A stretch of 64,000 nucleotides of DNA from Anaerolineae bacterium (GTDB taxonomy: Bacteria; Chloroflexota; Anaerolineae; 4572-78; J111). The stretch is from the NCBI GenBank assembly GCA_023382535.1, contig JAHDWA010000026.1, forward strand, positions 1 through 64,000, in the 5' to 3' direction. Positions within the stretch are counted from its first letter, which is position 1. Each line of letters begins with the position of its first letter. The notes beneath the pieces are model-generated. The model saw only the letters and a list, made by a program, of their open reading frames with translations. It searched no databases and had not been told where the DNA came from. Both the position numbers and the translations under genes were made by a program. Below, one piece after another: positions 1 to 8,856 of the stretch.

Positions 1-8
1 TGTTTATG

Positions 9-3000
9 TTATGTTACGCTTTTCCTCATTTTACTTATGTTGAGTCTTTCCCTCCGTAATGTATTAGTAACAAGCCTTTTTGCAGGTAGTGAATTACGGT
101 CAATCTTTGGAATCGCAAACTGCGGGACATAAAAACTATTGATGTTGCTCGTAATTTTTGTTCTGACATTGAAATCGTGGGTGAAAGAACTAAAAATCGA
201 AACTAAAATCAAGGTTTCTACGTAATCATCATGTATCAAGGTTGCAAGAGAATTACCAGTTCCACAACCTGGGGGAATTATTGTGGCAATAAAGGTACGT
301 TGATTAGAACGAGATGATTGTATTCTATAAGCTATTCGATAAAAATCACATAGTAGTTTTCCTTGCAGAATACGGTCACCAAATTTCTTTTCATAAGCTT
401 CTCTAGTTGTCCAGTATTTGGGTTGGAGGGGATAATAGTATCTCAAATCAACATCTTCCAACTTCCCCCTCACAAAATTCCTTTTTTCCTTGTCAAAATA
501 ATTATACCGATGATCGTGAAGCCAAATCATTCCTCCTTGATAAACCGGCATTTCCCCTTCACGTGCGAAAAGTCGGCTATCATTGGTCAAATCAAACTCC
601 CTGAATACTCTCCACTCACTTGGGAGAATTTGTCCATTTTGGTAAAGGCTCCAAATAATCTCCTTGTCCTTTTCGGAACGTAACTCAGGTATTGAGATTG
701 AAGTTGGCGAGACAGTTCTTACGTATTCTTCATCTACCTCGATTAGATATGAGTCTAAATCATCAAGAATATTAGCATCCCGCCAAGCAAAAAATGCCAT
801 TTTTGATAAAGGAGTTTGAGTATTGATCTGAATGACCAAGACATCGAATTTTGAATTATGTTCCAAACCTTGAAATATTCTGCGTTCGTTATCAAACTTT
901 ATTAGCACATCTAATGATGGCAACCACCTTTTCCGTAACTCTAGTGAACCTAAGTCATTGTGAACACCTGATGGTAATATCAACCCTACTCGTCCATTTT
1001 GGCGTGTAATTGATAGGGTCAATTCAATAAACATTTTGTAGGAGTTAATATCGGCTGAACCCTGATATAGAAATGGGTGATCTGGAGACGAATATTGCCG
1101 CCAATTGCGGTGTCTTTTTTGCCAAAAAGTATGTAAAGCATCGTTTTCTCGCTTTAACCGAGTAAAACTAAATTTACTTCCCCGTTCTTCATTATTGCCA
1201 AATGGTAGTGCAGTATATTTGTTCCAATTACTTAACGATTTGAAGTAGGCATTGTAAGCCAGCCACTCATCCTCGATATTTGAGTTGTTCTCAAAATAAC
1301 TGATTTGATGCTGTAAAGCCTCTTGTTTACCATAACCTCGATAAAGCGGATCAACATTCGAAAAGAATTCTTGTGAATTTGGTTTAAGGATATCCCAGGG
1401 CGGATTGCCGATGATGGCATCAAAACCCGAATTCGCAGCTACAAAGACGTCGGGGAACTCCAACTCCCAGTGGAAAAAGCGGTAGCGGGTGGTCAGGCCG
1501 ACGATAATCTCGCGGGCTGCAGGGCTGGGATCGAAAAAGTTACGAGGTAAGGGTGCGTATTCCAGTTGGTCGCCGGGCCAGAACCACAGGGCACACCACG
1601 TGTCAAAAGCCAGCTTAAGCTGCTGCCGGTCGGCATTGTTGAGGACCTGCCGGTGGTAAAGGTCAGCCTTGCGTTCCGGCTCGGTCACGCCCAGGCTGTG
1701 CATATCTGCCAGGGTCTGTTGCTGTCGCAGATGCAGCTCATCCGGACTGCGGCCGTTGACGGTAAACTCCATCGCCTTCTGGCCAGCCGTCATTTGTAAC
1801 CACTGAACCATCTCCGGCTTGACCAGCTCGTTCTTCTTTTCCTTGATAGCCTCGGTCCAAACATCGCCCTTGCGGGTGGTTTTGCCGTTTTTGGTCACCT
1901 CGCGGTAGTGATGGGCAAAGCGAGTGTGGTTCTTGTCGCCGCCTTCCCGTTCCCAGGCCATTACCGGGTAATCGCGGAAGCGGTCAAACCAGCAGCCAAC
2001 CAGGGCGTTGCCGCACTTGAGTTTGTGATCCAGAAAATCAAAGGGCAGGCTGCGGTCCATCGTTTCCACCCATAAGGTCAGGCGGGCCAGTTCCACGGCC
2101 AGCGGGTTCAGGTCCAGGCCGTACAAACAGCGCTCGACCACGTGGCGTTTGAGTCGGGCCTTCAGCCGTATTTCAAAGTCGGGGTGGTCGGGCGGCAGGG
2201 GCAGGGTTTCGACCAGGGTCGAGTTGGTTTCGCGGCCATCAGGCAGGCGGCACATCGCGCCGGCGCCGTGGGCCTCGATGTGGCCATGAACGTGCAGACT
2301 CTCGTACAGCGCCTCGGTCAGATAACGCAGCGCCGCGATGAGAAAGGAGCCGGACCCCATAGACGGGTCGGCGATTTTGAGCGAGAGAATATCAGCGGGG
2401 GAGCGGGGAGTTAATGGTGAATGATGAATGGTGAATGGTGAATTTTTAACTTCACTATTCACCATTGACAATTCATCATTCACAATTTCATAGACCAGGG
2501 GTTCCAGGGTTCGGCGCACCGTCGGTACGGCCAGTTGAGGTCGGGTATAGAAAGTACCGGAACCTTTACGAGTGCCGCCCCAACGAACCAGGAACCAGTC
2601 GCCGGGCAGGATAATCCGCCCGATGAGTCGCCCGGCCGTCTGACTGACAGTCTGCTCGTACCCGGCCTGCGCCTCCTGGCTGCGACCCCGCGGTGGCGTC
2701 ACCAGTTTGCCGGCCACCACCGCACGCTTGGCCCAGGCCAGAGCGCGGCCGTGAATCTGAGCGGTTTCGTCATCATCCTCGCCCCACGCTTCTGCCTGTG
2801 CAGGAGCGGGAGCTTCCTCCATTATCTCCTCTGCTCCTTCGCTTCCCGGTTCCTCTGCTTCGTCTTCCACCGCTTCGTCCCCCGCCGCTTCTTCGTCTTC
2901 CTCAGACTCCGCCTCGGCCTCACCTCTGGCCGGTTTTCCAAATTTCTCCACCAGCGCGGCCAGGGCCGGGTCATCCATCGCTTCCAGGCGGCTCAACGCC

Positions 3001-4478
3001 AGTACCGGCTGGTCGCCCAGGTTGAGAAAAAGCATTGGCTCGTCCGCCCCGGCTCGCCTCAGCTCAAAATCGAGCAGTCCTTCATACAAAATGCCGATAT
3101 ACTCCGACGAGAGATCAGAAAAGTCCACCGGCGCTTCCACCCAGGTGGCGCTGCGTCCCTGCCGCACCTTTACCTGGCTGTGGGTCAGCAGGCCCAGCAT
3201 CCGGTAGACCGCTGCATCGGAAGGGCAGGGGTCCACCGTCTCAAAGGCGGTCAGGACGCGCTGAACCGGGTCGTCGGCCTGCACCGCGCCGGGCGCAAAC
3301 AAACCACCGCCGTAGCGGGGCACGGCCAGATCGCTGTGATCGGAACCAAAATAAACCAGCCGGAACAGGGCCAACAGGCGCGGCCAGGCGCTGTAGCTGT
3401 GGCGCAGCCGCTCCGGGTGGCCTCCGGCGCGGCGGTCGAGCTGCTCGCGCAAGCCCTGGATGCCATAGGATTGGTGGTAGCGTGGATTAACAATGGGCAA
3501 AAGCTCGCGGGCTTCGGCAAACAGGATAATAACACAGCGCATGATAACCCGCGTCGCGGCAATGTAGATGTCGTTGGGGGAAATGGTGGAACTACCCCCT
3601 CCCCAGCCCTCCCCCTCTGAGAGAGAGGGGGCATTCACTCCCTCTCCCTCAGGGAGAGGGTTGGGGTGAGGACTTTTCGTCAGGAGTTGATCAATATTCT
3701 GGGCTGACTCGTGGATCAGCAGTTCCACCGCCTGGCGAACCCGCTCGCCCAGCACGCTGGACAGCTCAGCCTGTCCCTGGCGGGAAGCCTGAATTGCGGT
3801 CAGGAGTCGGGGCTGGGTTTCCTCGCCCTTGGAACGAGGACCGGGATGAAGACTGTCGAGCGCCTCCCGCCCCAGTAAAATCCGCAGCGCCTCGACCTGG
3901 GGACCGGGCCGGCCTTCTTCAAACCAGAAATCTATGTCCCACTCACACCAGGCCTCGTAATCAGCCCCGGCGTGGATCAGCCGCCACTGCCGGCCGTTGG
4001 TCAGCAGGCCGATCTTCTGGTTAGCCTTTCTAAGCCATTCCGTTACCCGCGACACAGCCCGCCGTCCTCGCCCCACGCCAATCCGGGCCACCGCGCCGCC
4101 TGGCATGCCGTCGGTGGTGAAAACGGGCAGAATTGTGCCCCCCTCGTTTTGCCAGACGCGGCGGGGTTTAATCGTTTCGCCGGTAACTGCTCGCTGCGAC
4201 CAGCGGCTGTCAACCACCGGCCCCTTGAGCCACCAGGCTTTATCCAGGGCCAGCACCTCTTCCAGAACCGTATCCAGCAGCGCCCCCAGATGGCTATCAT
4301 CGCCATTTTGCAAGCGGGTCACATCACGGCGCAGGCGGTCGGCCAGATAACGCGGCAGCGGCTCGACGTGTTCGGGGAAGAACTCGGCCAGCTTGGCCGG
4401 GGCCACCAACAACCCGCCGTGTTTCAGGCTGGCCCACCAGTCGTAACGGTCGAGCAGGGATGAATGGTTGTAGCTCAT
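9..4478 (-). CDS. drmMI: DISARM-type DNA adenine methyltransferase (DrmMI-like, Eco57I-type)
   Basis: Large 1489-residue N6-adenine methylase/specificity protein, expected to mark host DNA or act in restriction. SAM-binding motif I is seen as DPSMGSGSFL near residue 702 and the adenine-methylase motif IV as GNPPWDIL near residue 1023; the part after it is probably target recognition. An acidic Glu-rich linker lies around residues 520-580. The start ATG overlaps the stop of the upstream NYN gene by 4 nt, so the two are translationally coupled. With drmD two genes upstream this matches the drmD/drmMI pair of class 1 DISARM (family knowledge). The remaining drm genes would lie beyond position 1. 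Two short repeat-like insertions interrupt the frame without breaking it. Alternative: a generic type II/BREX-like methylase. The methylase call is firm; the DISARM label is less sure. Confidence 0.8.
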   Translation of the reverse strand: MSYNHSSLLDRYDWWASLKHGGLLVAPAKLAEFFPEHVEPLPRYLADRLRRDVTRLQNGDDSHLGALLDTVLEEVLALDKAWWLKGPVVDSRWSQRAVTGETIKPRRVWQNEGGTILPVFTTDGMPGGAVARIGVGRGRRAVSRVTEWLRKANQKIGLLTNGRQWRLIHAGADYEAWCEWDIDFWFEEGRPGPQVEALRILLGREALDSLHPGPRSKGEETQPRLLTAIQASRQGQAELSSVLGERVRQAVELLIHESAQNIDQLLTKSPHPNPLPEGEGVNAPSLSEGEGWGGGSSTISPNDIYIAATRVIMRCVIILFAEARELLPIVNPRYHQSYGIQGLREQLDRRAGGHPERLRHSYSAWPRLLALFRLVYFGSDHSDLAVPRYGGGLFAPGAVQADDPVQRVLTAFETVDPCPSDAAVYRMLGLLTHSQVKVRQGRSATWVEAPVDFSDLSSEYIGILYEGLLDFELRRAGADEPMLFLNLGDQPVLALSRLEAMDDPALAALVEKFGKPARGEAEAESEEDEEAAGDEAVEDEAEEPGSEGAEEIMEEAPAPAQAEAWGEDDDETAQIHGRALAWAKRAVVAGKLVTPPRGRSQEAQAGYEQTVSQTAGRLIGRIILPGDWFLVRWGGTRKGSGTFYTRPQLAVPTVRRTLEPLVYEIVNDELSMVNSEVKNSPFTIHHSPLTPRSPADILSLKIADPSMGSGSFLIAALRYLTEALYESLHVHGHIEAHGAGAMCRLPDGRETNSTLVETLPLPPDHPDFEIRLKARLKRHVVERCLYGLDLNPLAVELARLTLWVETMDRSLPFDFLDHKLKCGNALVGCWFDRFRDYPVMAWEREGGDKNHTRFAHHYREVTKNGKTTRKGDVWTEAIKEKKNELVKPEMVQWLQMTAGQKAMEFTVNGRSPDELHLRQQQTLADMHSLGVTEPERKADLYHRQVLNNADRQQLKLAFDTWCALWFWPGDQLEYAPLPRNFFDPSPAAREIIVGLTTRYRFFHWELEFPDVFVAANSGFDAIIGNPPWDILKPNSQEFFSNVDPLYRGYGKQEALQHQISYFENNSNIEDEWLAYNAYFKSLSNWNKYTALPFGNNEERGSKFSFTRLKRENDALHTFWQKRHRNWRQYSSPDHPFLYQGSADINSYKMFIELTLSITRQNGRVGLILPSGVHNDLGSLELRKRWLPSLDVLIKFDNERRIFQGLEHNSKFDVLVIQINTQTPLSKMAFFAWRDANILDDLDSYLIEVDEEYVRTVSPTSISIPELRSEKDKEIIWSLYQNGQILPSEWRVFREFDLTNDSRLFAREGEMPVYQGGMIWLHDHRYNYFDKEKRNFVRGKLEDVDLRYYYPLQPKYWTTREAYEKKFGDRILQGKLLCDFYRIAYRIQSSRSNQRTFIATIIPPGCGTGNSLATLIHDDYVETLILVSIFSSFTHDFNVRTKITSNINSFYVPQFAIPKIDRNSLPAKRLVTNTLRRERLNISKMRKSVT
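2411..2490. repeat. AT-rich imperfect inverted repeat inserted in frame in drmMI
   Basis: Tandem TGAATGGTGAA-type units are followed by their inverted counterpart (CACTATTCACCATTGACAATTCATC). Base composition is unlike the GC-rich surroundings. It adds a low-complexity peptide (VNSEVKNSPFTIHHSPL) just before the SAM-binding motif. Such small palindromic repeats commonly sit between genes; here one is tolerated inside a coding region. Confidence 0.55.
3590..3680. repeat. REP-like GC-rich palindromic repeat inserted in frame in drmMI
   Basis: CCCTCTCCC and GGGAGAGGG arms alternate with CCCCAACCC-type tracts and encode a peptide of the HPNPLPEGEG type on the minus strand. This peptide signature is typical of REP/palindromic elements landing in coding DNA. 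The frame remains open, so the element forms a spacer between domains. Confidence 0.5.
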
Positions 4479-5293
4479 TGCGATTTCCCAGAAATCAGCT
4501 TGACGCGCAGCGAGTTGCCGGAGCCGGTGGTTTTTAACAGATTTTTCTGGGCCGCCACCAGGTCGGTCAGCCGCTTAAAACCGTACTGTTTCGATTCAAA
4601 TTGTGGGTCCAGCTTGCGGAGTTTTGTCCCTAAAGCCGATAACCCCTGATTGCCCTCCGTCAAGGCACCCTGTAACAACACGGTCAGTTGGGATGAGGCA
4701 GTGCCATCGGCTTTAACCGCTTTTACCTTTGGTTGGGTTTCGCTTTTTTTGCTGACGGGTGGGGTGGCAGCGGTTTTAGCCGGTGTTGGCTGGCTGGCAT
4801 GGCTCAGGTTGGCCGGTTGATCCGTCACGGTTTCAGCCGGTTCACCATCCAACCCAATAAATTCGGTGCAGGCGGCGACCCACTCCGGGGTAACTTTCTG
4901 CTTCATCCCCAGGCCAATCACGGTCAGTCCCGCCTGCCGCAGCCGGACGGCCAACTGGGTAAAATCCGCATCGCTTGAGGCAATCGCTACCGTATCGGCT
5001 TCTTGGCGATGCAAGATGTCCATGGCCTGGATGGTCAGGGCAATATCAGCCCCATTCTTTTGCCCTACGCTCAACGTAGAAACCTGTTGCAGCAAATGGG
5101 TCAGGGTAATCTCGCGCCACTGGTAGCTCAGGCGCGGCCACTGCCCAAAAATGTACCGACTGACAAGCTGGCCGCGCTGCGCCAGTTGGCTGGCAATAGT
5201 GTCATAAGCGCTCGCCGAGATGTTTTCGGCGTCAATCAACAGCGCAATCCGATTTTCTGTGGCCGTATGAGACGGCGTGGGTGTATCATTCAT
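4475..5293 (-). CDS. NYN-domain (PIN-like) putative RNase with C-terminal LOTUS/OST-HTH domain
   Basis: 272-residue protein. The N-terminal NYN domain of the LabA/DUF88 type shows the acidic metal-site pattern LLIDAENIS (residues ~17-25), NGADIALTIQAMD (~79-91) and ASSDADFTQL (~104-113). A Pro/Thr/Lys-rich linker leads to a C-terminal ~65-residue domain (GLSALGTKLRKLDPQFESKQYG) that fits an OST-HTH/LOTUS fold, usually RNA-binding. It lies 9 nt downstream of drmD, and its stop overlaps the drmMI start (ATGA), so it is embedded in the drm operon. It is not one of the five standard class 1 DISARM genes. By inference it is a nuclease or RNA-sensing accessory subunit of the system. Confidence 0.75.
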   Translation of the reverse strand: MNDTPTPSHTATENRIALLIDAENISASAYDTIASQLAQRGQLVSRYIFGQWPRLSYQWREITLTHLLQQVSTLSVGQKNGADIALTIQAMDILHRQEADTVAIASSDADFTQLAVRLRQAGLTVIGLGMKQKVTPEWVAACTEFIGLDGEPAETVTDQPANLSHASQPTPAKTAATPPVSKKSETQPKVKAVKADGTASSQLTVLLQGALTEGNQGLSALGTKLRKLDPQFESKQYGFKRLTDLVAAQKNLLKTTGSGNSLRVKLISGKSQ

Positions 5294-5302
5294 CTTTGTT
5301 TG

Positions 5303-8300
5303 TTATGACTCTCGTAATCTGATCTCCACCATCACCGGAAAGACCTGGGCCTGATCGCGTAATTTATAGCGCCGGGGTAGCAGATGTTCCAGCACTCGCT
5401 GTTTTTCTTGCTCAAGCTGGAGCTGTAACTCCTCGTAGTGACTGCGCCGGCGGCGCAGCTCATCTTCAATGTTACCCTGCTGCAACTCGATTTCACGCAG
5501 CCGAGCCTGTTGCGCCGCCTGAAATTCGGGAAACAGGGCCGGCCAACTCTCAATCTGCTCTTTTTCCCGTTGAATAGTAGCCCACTCTTTTTCCAAATTT
5601 TTCAAGGTGGTTTCGCTTTTGGCCTTCTCGACTTCCTTGATACGATCGGTAAAACGGGCATTTTCAGCGCGTTGAGCTTCTTTACCTACCGCGGCAAGCT
5701 GCTGGGTTAGACGCTCCGTCAACTCCCGCGCCAATCCCCCCATAATTTCCTTGAGATCAAATTCAAGCTCCGGCCACCATGCCCGCACGCGGATAATATC
5801 GGTCGGGCTGACCGGGCGCGCCTGAGAAGAATGGTCAGCCGCGGCGGGGAGATGGGGCAGCGGCTGGCCCAGTTGGCCGTCTTTCAGCGGAAAACGCAGC
5901 GTCTGCACCCAATGATGAAATGACTCACGCAGGTCATTGACGGCTAACTCTTCTATCGTCAGCAGCAGCAGGGCATCGGCCCCGGCTGGCACGTCGCCAT
6001 AACTCACTGCCCAACGGCTGGCAGTATTTTGGTCAACACCCCCCGGAAACCTGGCCCGGGCAAACATAGCCAGAGCATGTTGAAGCAGCGGGTGGCCCAG
6101 GTGCAGCAGGGTTGTATCTTTGGCAGCTCGATAAACCGGGCGACCATTTCGGAGCTGGATAAAGTGCTGCGGGTCAAAAACTAAAGCCGGCAGGGGTCCC
6201 CGCTGGCCGGGGTTGGTTTCCAGGCGCAGGTGGTCGTCAATCAGTGGTTCCCAGCGGGATGGCAAGGGCATGCGCAGCCGGACACGACCCCGCCCATCGG
6301 CCTCCTCAAAGCGAGGCAAGCCGATCCCCATCCCCAACGCCTGTTCCAGCGTACTTTGTAGCGTCTCCGGGTGCAGGTCCAGTTCGTCAGCCAGCCAGCT
6401 TAATAATTTCTCCTCAGCGCCGGTATGCAGCTCGCTGCTGCGCGGAATATCGGCCCGGCCTCGCTGGTGTTCAACCGCGTCATCCAATTGCCGCGTTACC
6501 AAATCGGTGTCCGCCAAATCCACAAAGCGGCGCTCAAAAGCCGCGTCAAAAACCTCGCCCATCGAGCCTAGATCTTCACGGATGGTATTGACTTTCTCCA
6601 CCACGTGGGCCAGAAACTTCAGGTCGGCGTCATCCTCACTGGTGAAATGGTAGGCTATCACGTCGCGGGCCTGGCCGTGCCGGTCCAGCCGGCCGTTCCG
6701 CTGGTCGAGCCGGGCCGGGTTAAAGGGAATATCATAATGCAGCACCAACCGGGCTGTCTCTTGCAGGTTCAACCCCTCCGAGGCCGTGTCGGTGGCCACC
6801 AAAATACGCACCGGGTCGGTGGGATCATTAAAAGCAGCTTTAATTGCCTCCCGTTCATAATCGGTCATCCCCCCAAACAGCACCCGAATAGCGCCGCGGT
6901 CATCGGGAAATGTTTCGCGCAGGCGCTGCTCCAGGTAATCGAGCGTGGTTTTATACTCGGTGAAGACAATTAACCGTTCATCGGCTACCCACTGCGGGCC
7001 ATTGCGCAGCCGCCGCTTGACCAGTTGCAAAAATCGTTCCCAGCGGGCATCTTCCACCGGGTTGGGCAGATCGTCATGTTCAGGAACCAGCCCGATCCGC
7101 TCCAAAGCAGCATCAAGCCCGGCAATCTCATCTTCCAGACGCGTGGCCAACGGCTTAAGCCAGGCGCCGGTGGTTTTGGCCGCGTGAAGCTGGCGACCTT
7201 CCACCTCGCGGTCGTCGTCCAAATCTTCCTCGACCGCCCGGCGGGCCGCCTGCACTTCAGCTACCTCGGCCTGCTCCACCTGAGCCATCCCTTCCTTAAA
7301 GCGATACCAGGAATTAGCAAAGGTATAGGGTGAGGAGAGCAGGCGCTTATTGAGCACTTCCAGGGCAAAAATACCGGCCAATTGCTCCGAGCGCCTGGCT
7401 TGAAGGGTCAGGCGGCGCACCGCCCGGCGAAACTCCTGAAAAGCGGCGGACAAAGCCTTCTCTTTTGCCCCGAAATACAACGGCAGTGGCTCGGGAATAC
7501 GTTCGGGGAAGCGGGGCGCGTGTCCTGCTGCTTCATCCTGAGCATTGATCTCGCGCTTGAGGCGGCGGATGACCACTTCTTCCACCCGCTGCCGGATACC
7601 GGGGGTAAATTCACTGGTTTGGGTGAAACGCACCGGGTCCAGTTGCTCCAGTAAGCCGGAAAAACAGCGGGTGTAGCCGTTGTGGGGCGTGGCCGTTGCA
7701 AAAATCTTATGCTCAAACCAGGGCGAGATAAAGCGGAGCATTTTAGACAGGTCGCTGTCTTCGCCAAAATTAGAGGGCATCAGGTTGTGCGCCTCGTCAA
7801 CAATGAGCAGATCCCAGGGCAGGTGTACCGTCCCCTCCGGCTGGCGGCAGGCAGCTCTGAACTGCTCCAGCACATCAGGCTGGCGCAGGTAGTAGTAAGA
7901 AGTAATGATACGGGGATAGGTGCGCCAGGGGTTGGCGTCCAGGCCCAGCCGCTTTTGCAGGGCGTGGGTCTCCACCCGGTCAATAATATCGAAGTGCAGG
8001 GCAAACTTGTCCCTCATCTCCTGCTGCCACTGCTTGCGCAGCGAGGCCGGACACAGGATCATCACTCGCTGGATCCGCCGTCGCAGCAGCAACTCGGTCA
8101 TAATCAGGCCAGCCTCGATGGTCTTCCCCAGGCCGACGTCGTCGGCCAGCAGCAGTGACACCCGGGGCATCCGCAAGGCTTTTAAAAGGGGCAAAAGCTG
8201 GAAATCTTCCACCTGCACCGCGCCAAAAAATGGAGCGGCGATGGGCGTGTTTAAAGCAAGTGCAGCATTATCCTGAGCGGTCAAAAAGGGGGATATCGCG

Positions 8301-8599
8301 GTCCAACGGGTAGCTCGCTGCAAGGCCGCAAAGTCAGCGCGGGGCATGGGCGGTTCACCGGCTACATTGGGTAGAGCGACCGGTTCGAGCAGCCGGGCAT
8401 TTAGCTCGCGCTCCCAAATGATGGTATCTTCCGGCACGCCGTCGGCATCGATGTATTCCAGCCGGACCAGGTGCAGCCGGCCATCGAGCCGCCCATCGAA
8501 CGGCTCGACTGATGACACCAGCGCCCGCCGGTTGCGCACGGTCGCCAACATACCCACGCGAGGTGTAAAAGGGTTGGAGGTTGCCGATTGATCAGACAT
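5303..8599 (-). CDS. drmD: DISARM SNF2-family helicase DrmD
   Basis: SNF2/Swi2 superfamily 2 ATPase of about 1098 residues, expected to translocate on DNA within the DISARM anti-phage system. Walker A is seen as ADDVGLGKTIEAG (~150), DEAH as IVDEAHNLM (~265), motif III as TATPHNG, and motif VI as RNGRLDRHGQ (~635). The C-terminal third has a long charged coiled-coil region. I chose the ATG at 8599 (MSDQSA). A GTG 30 nt upstream at 8629 would extend it by ten residues but lies immediately after the intrinsic terminator of the leader. First gene of an operon with the NYN gene and drmMI. The SNF2 call is certain; the DrmD assignment follows from its N-terminal region and the methylase partner. 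Confidence 0.8.
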   Translation of the reverse strand: MSDQSATSNPFTPRVGMLATVRNRRALVSSVEPFDGRLDGRLHLVRLEYIDADGVPEDTIIWERELNARLLEPVALPNVAGEPPMPRADFAALQRATRWTAISPFLTAQDNAALALNTPIAAPFFGAVQVEDFQLLPLLKALRMPRVSLLLADDVGLGKTIEAGLIMTELLLRRRIQRVMILCPASLRKQWQQEMRDKFALHFDIIDRVETHALQKRLGLDANPWRTYPRIITSYYYLRQPDVLEQFRAACRQPEGTVHLPWDLLIVDEAHNLMPSNFGEDSDLSKMLRFISPWFEHKIFATATPHNGYTRCFSGLLEQLDPVRFTQTSEFTPGIRQRVEEVVIRRLKREINAQDEAAGHAPRFPERIPEPLPLYFGAKEKALSAAFQEFRRAVRRLTLQARRSEQLAGIFALEVLNKRLLSSPYTFANSWYRFKEGMAQVEQAEVAEVQAARRAVEEDLDDDREVEGRQLHAAKTTGAWLKPLATRLEDEIAGLDAALERIGLVPEHDDLPNPVEDARWERFLQLVKRRLRNGPQWVADERLIVFTEYKTTLDYLEQRLRETFPDDRGAIRVLFGGMTDYEREAIKAAFNDPTDPVRILVATDTASEGLNLQETARLVLHYDIPFNPARLDQRNGRLDRHGQARDVIAYHFTSEDDADLKFLAHVVEKVNTIREDLGSMGEVFDAAFERRFVDLADTDLVTRQLDDAVEHQRGRADIPRSSELHTGAEEKLLSWLADELDLHPETLQSTLEQALGMGIGLPRFEEADGRGRVRLRMPLPSRWEPLIDDHLRLETNPGQRGPLPALVFDPQHFIQLRNGRPVYRAAKDTTLLHLGHPLLQHALAMFARARFPGGVDQNTASRWAVSYGDVPAGADALLLLTIEELAVNDLRESFHHWVQTLRFPLKDGQLGQPLPHLPAAADHSSQARPVSPTDIIRVRAWWPELEFDLKEIMGGLARELTERLTQQLAAVGKEAQRAENARFTDRIKEVEKAKSETTLKNLEKEWATIQREKEQIESWPALFPEFQAAQQARLREIELQQGNIEDELRRRRSHYEELQLQLEQEKQRVLEHLLPRRYKLRDQAQVFPVMVEIRLRES

Positions 8600-8629
8600 A
8601 GGTTGATTCCACGTTGTCTGAAGCGGCAC

Positions 8630-8662
8630 AAAAAAGCCGCCTGTTTATTTTGACCAGGCGGC
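8630..8662 (-). terminator. Intrinsic terminator in the drmD leader (possible attenuator)
   Basis: Read on the minus strand, GCCGCCTG, an 11-nt loop, CAGGCGGC and then six T form a strong intrinsic terminator about 30 nt before the drmD ATG and downstream of its promoter. The same stem arm (GACCAGG on the plus strand at 8652-8658) can instead pair with CCTGGTC at 8714-8720. That gives a mutually exclusive 7-bp antiterminator candidate. Confidence 0.65.
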
Positions 8663-8733
8663 GGCGTCATGCTAACATAGCACCATAATTAAAGTGCGGC
8701 CGGGTGTCGCTGACCTGGTCGAAGATTTCCTGA

Positions 8734-8762
8734 AGACCTCCTCGCTCCCAACGAGGAGGTCT
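8734..8762. other. 11-bp perfect hairpin in the drmD leader
   Basis: AGACCTCCTCG and its exact reverse complement are separated by 7 nt. It lies between the drmD promoter and the leader terminator, so it would form in the drmD 5' UTR. The T-run after it is weak on both strands, so it is not a convincing terminator for the upstream HerA operon. Confidence 0.5.
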
Positions 8763-8777
8763 CTTTATTATTGGTTT

Positions 8778-8807
8778 AGTATATCACAAAAGAGGCATTG
8801 GGGTCAA
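8778..8807 (-). promoter_or_regulatory. Candidate sigma-70-type promoter for drmD operon
   Basis: On the minus strand TTGACC, an 18-nt spacer and TATACT lie about 180 nt upstream of the drmD ATG. This implies a leader of about 170 nt containing the two hairpins described. Confidence 0.5.
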
Positions 8808-8856
8808 CGGTTCCGGTTTTAAGTTTGACAGTCATTTCCGACTGAACAACTTTCCG

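Noticed and set aside
2535..3620. Plus-strand open frame of 361 codons
   Set aside because: Lies wholly antisense to the drmMI methylase, has an Arg/Pro/Phe-rich composition and no domain; a GC-bias shadow.
8734..8762. Hairpin as a terminator for the HerA operon
   Set aside because: No T-run follows on the minus strand; it lies inside the drmD leader.
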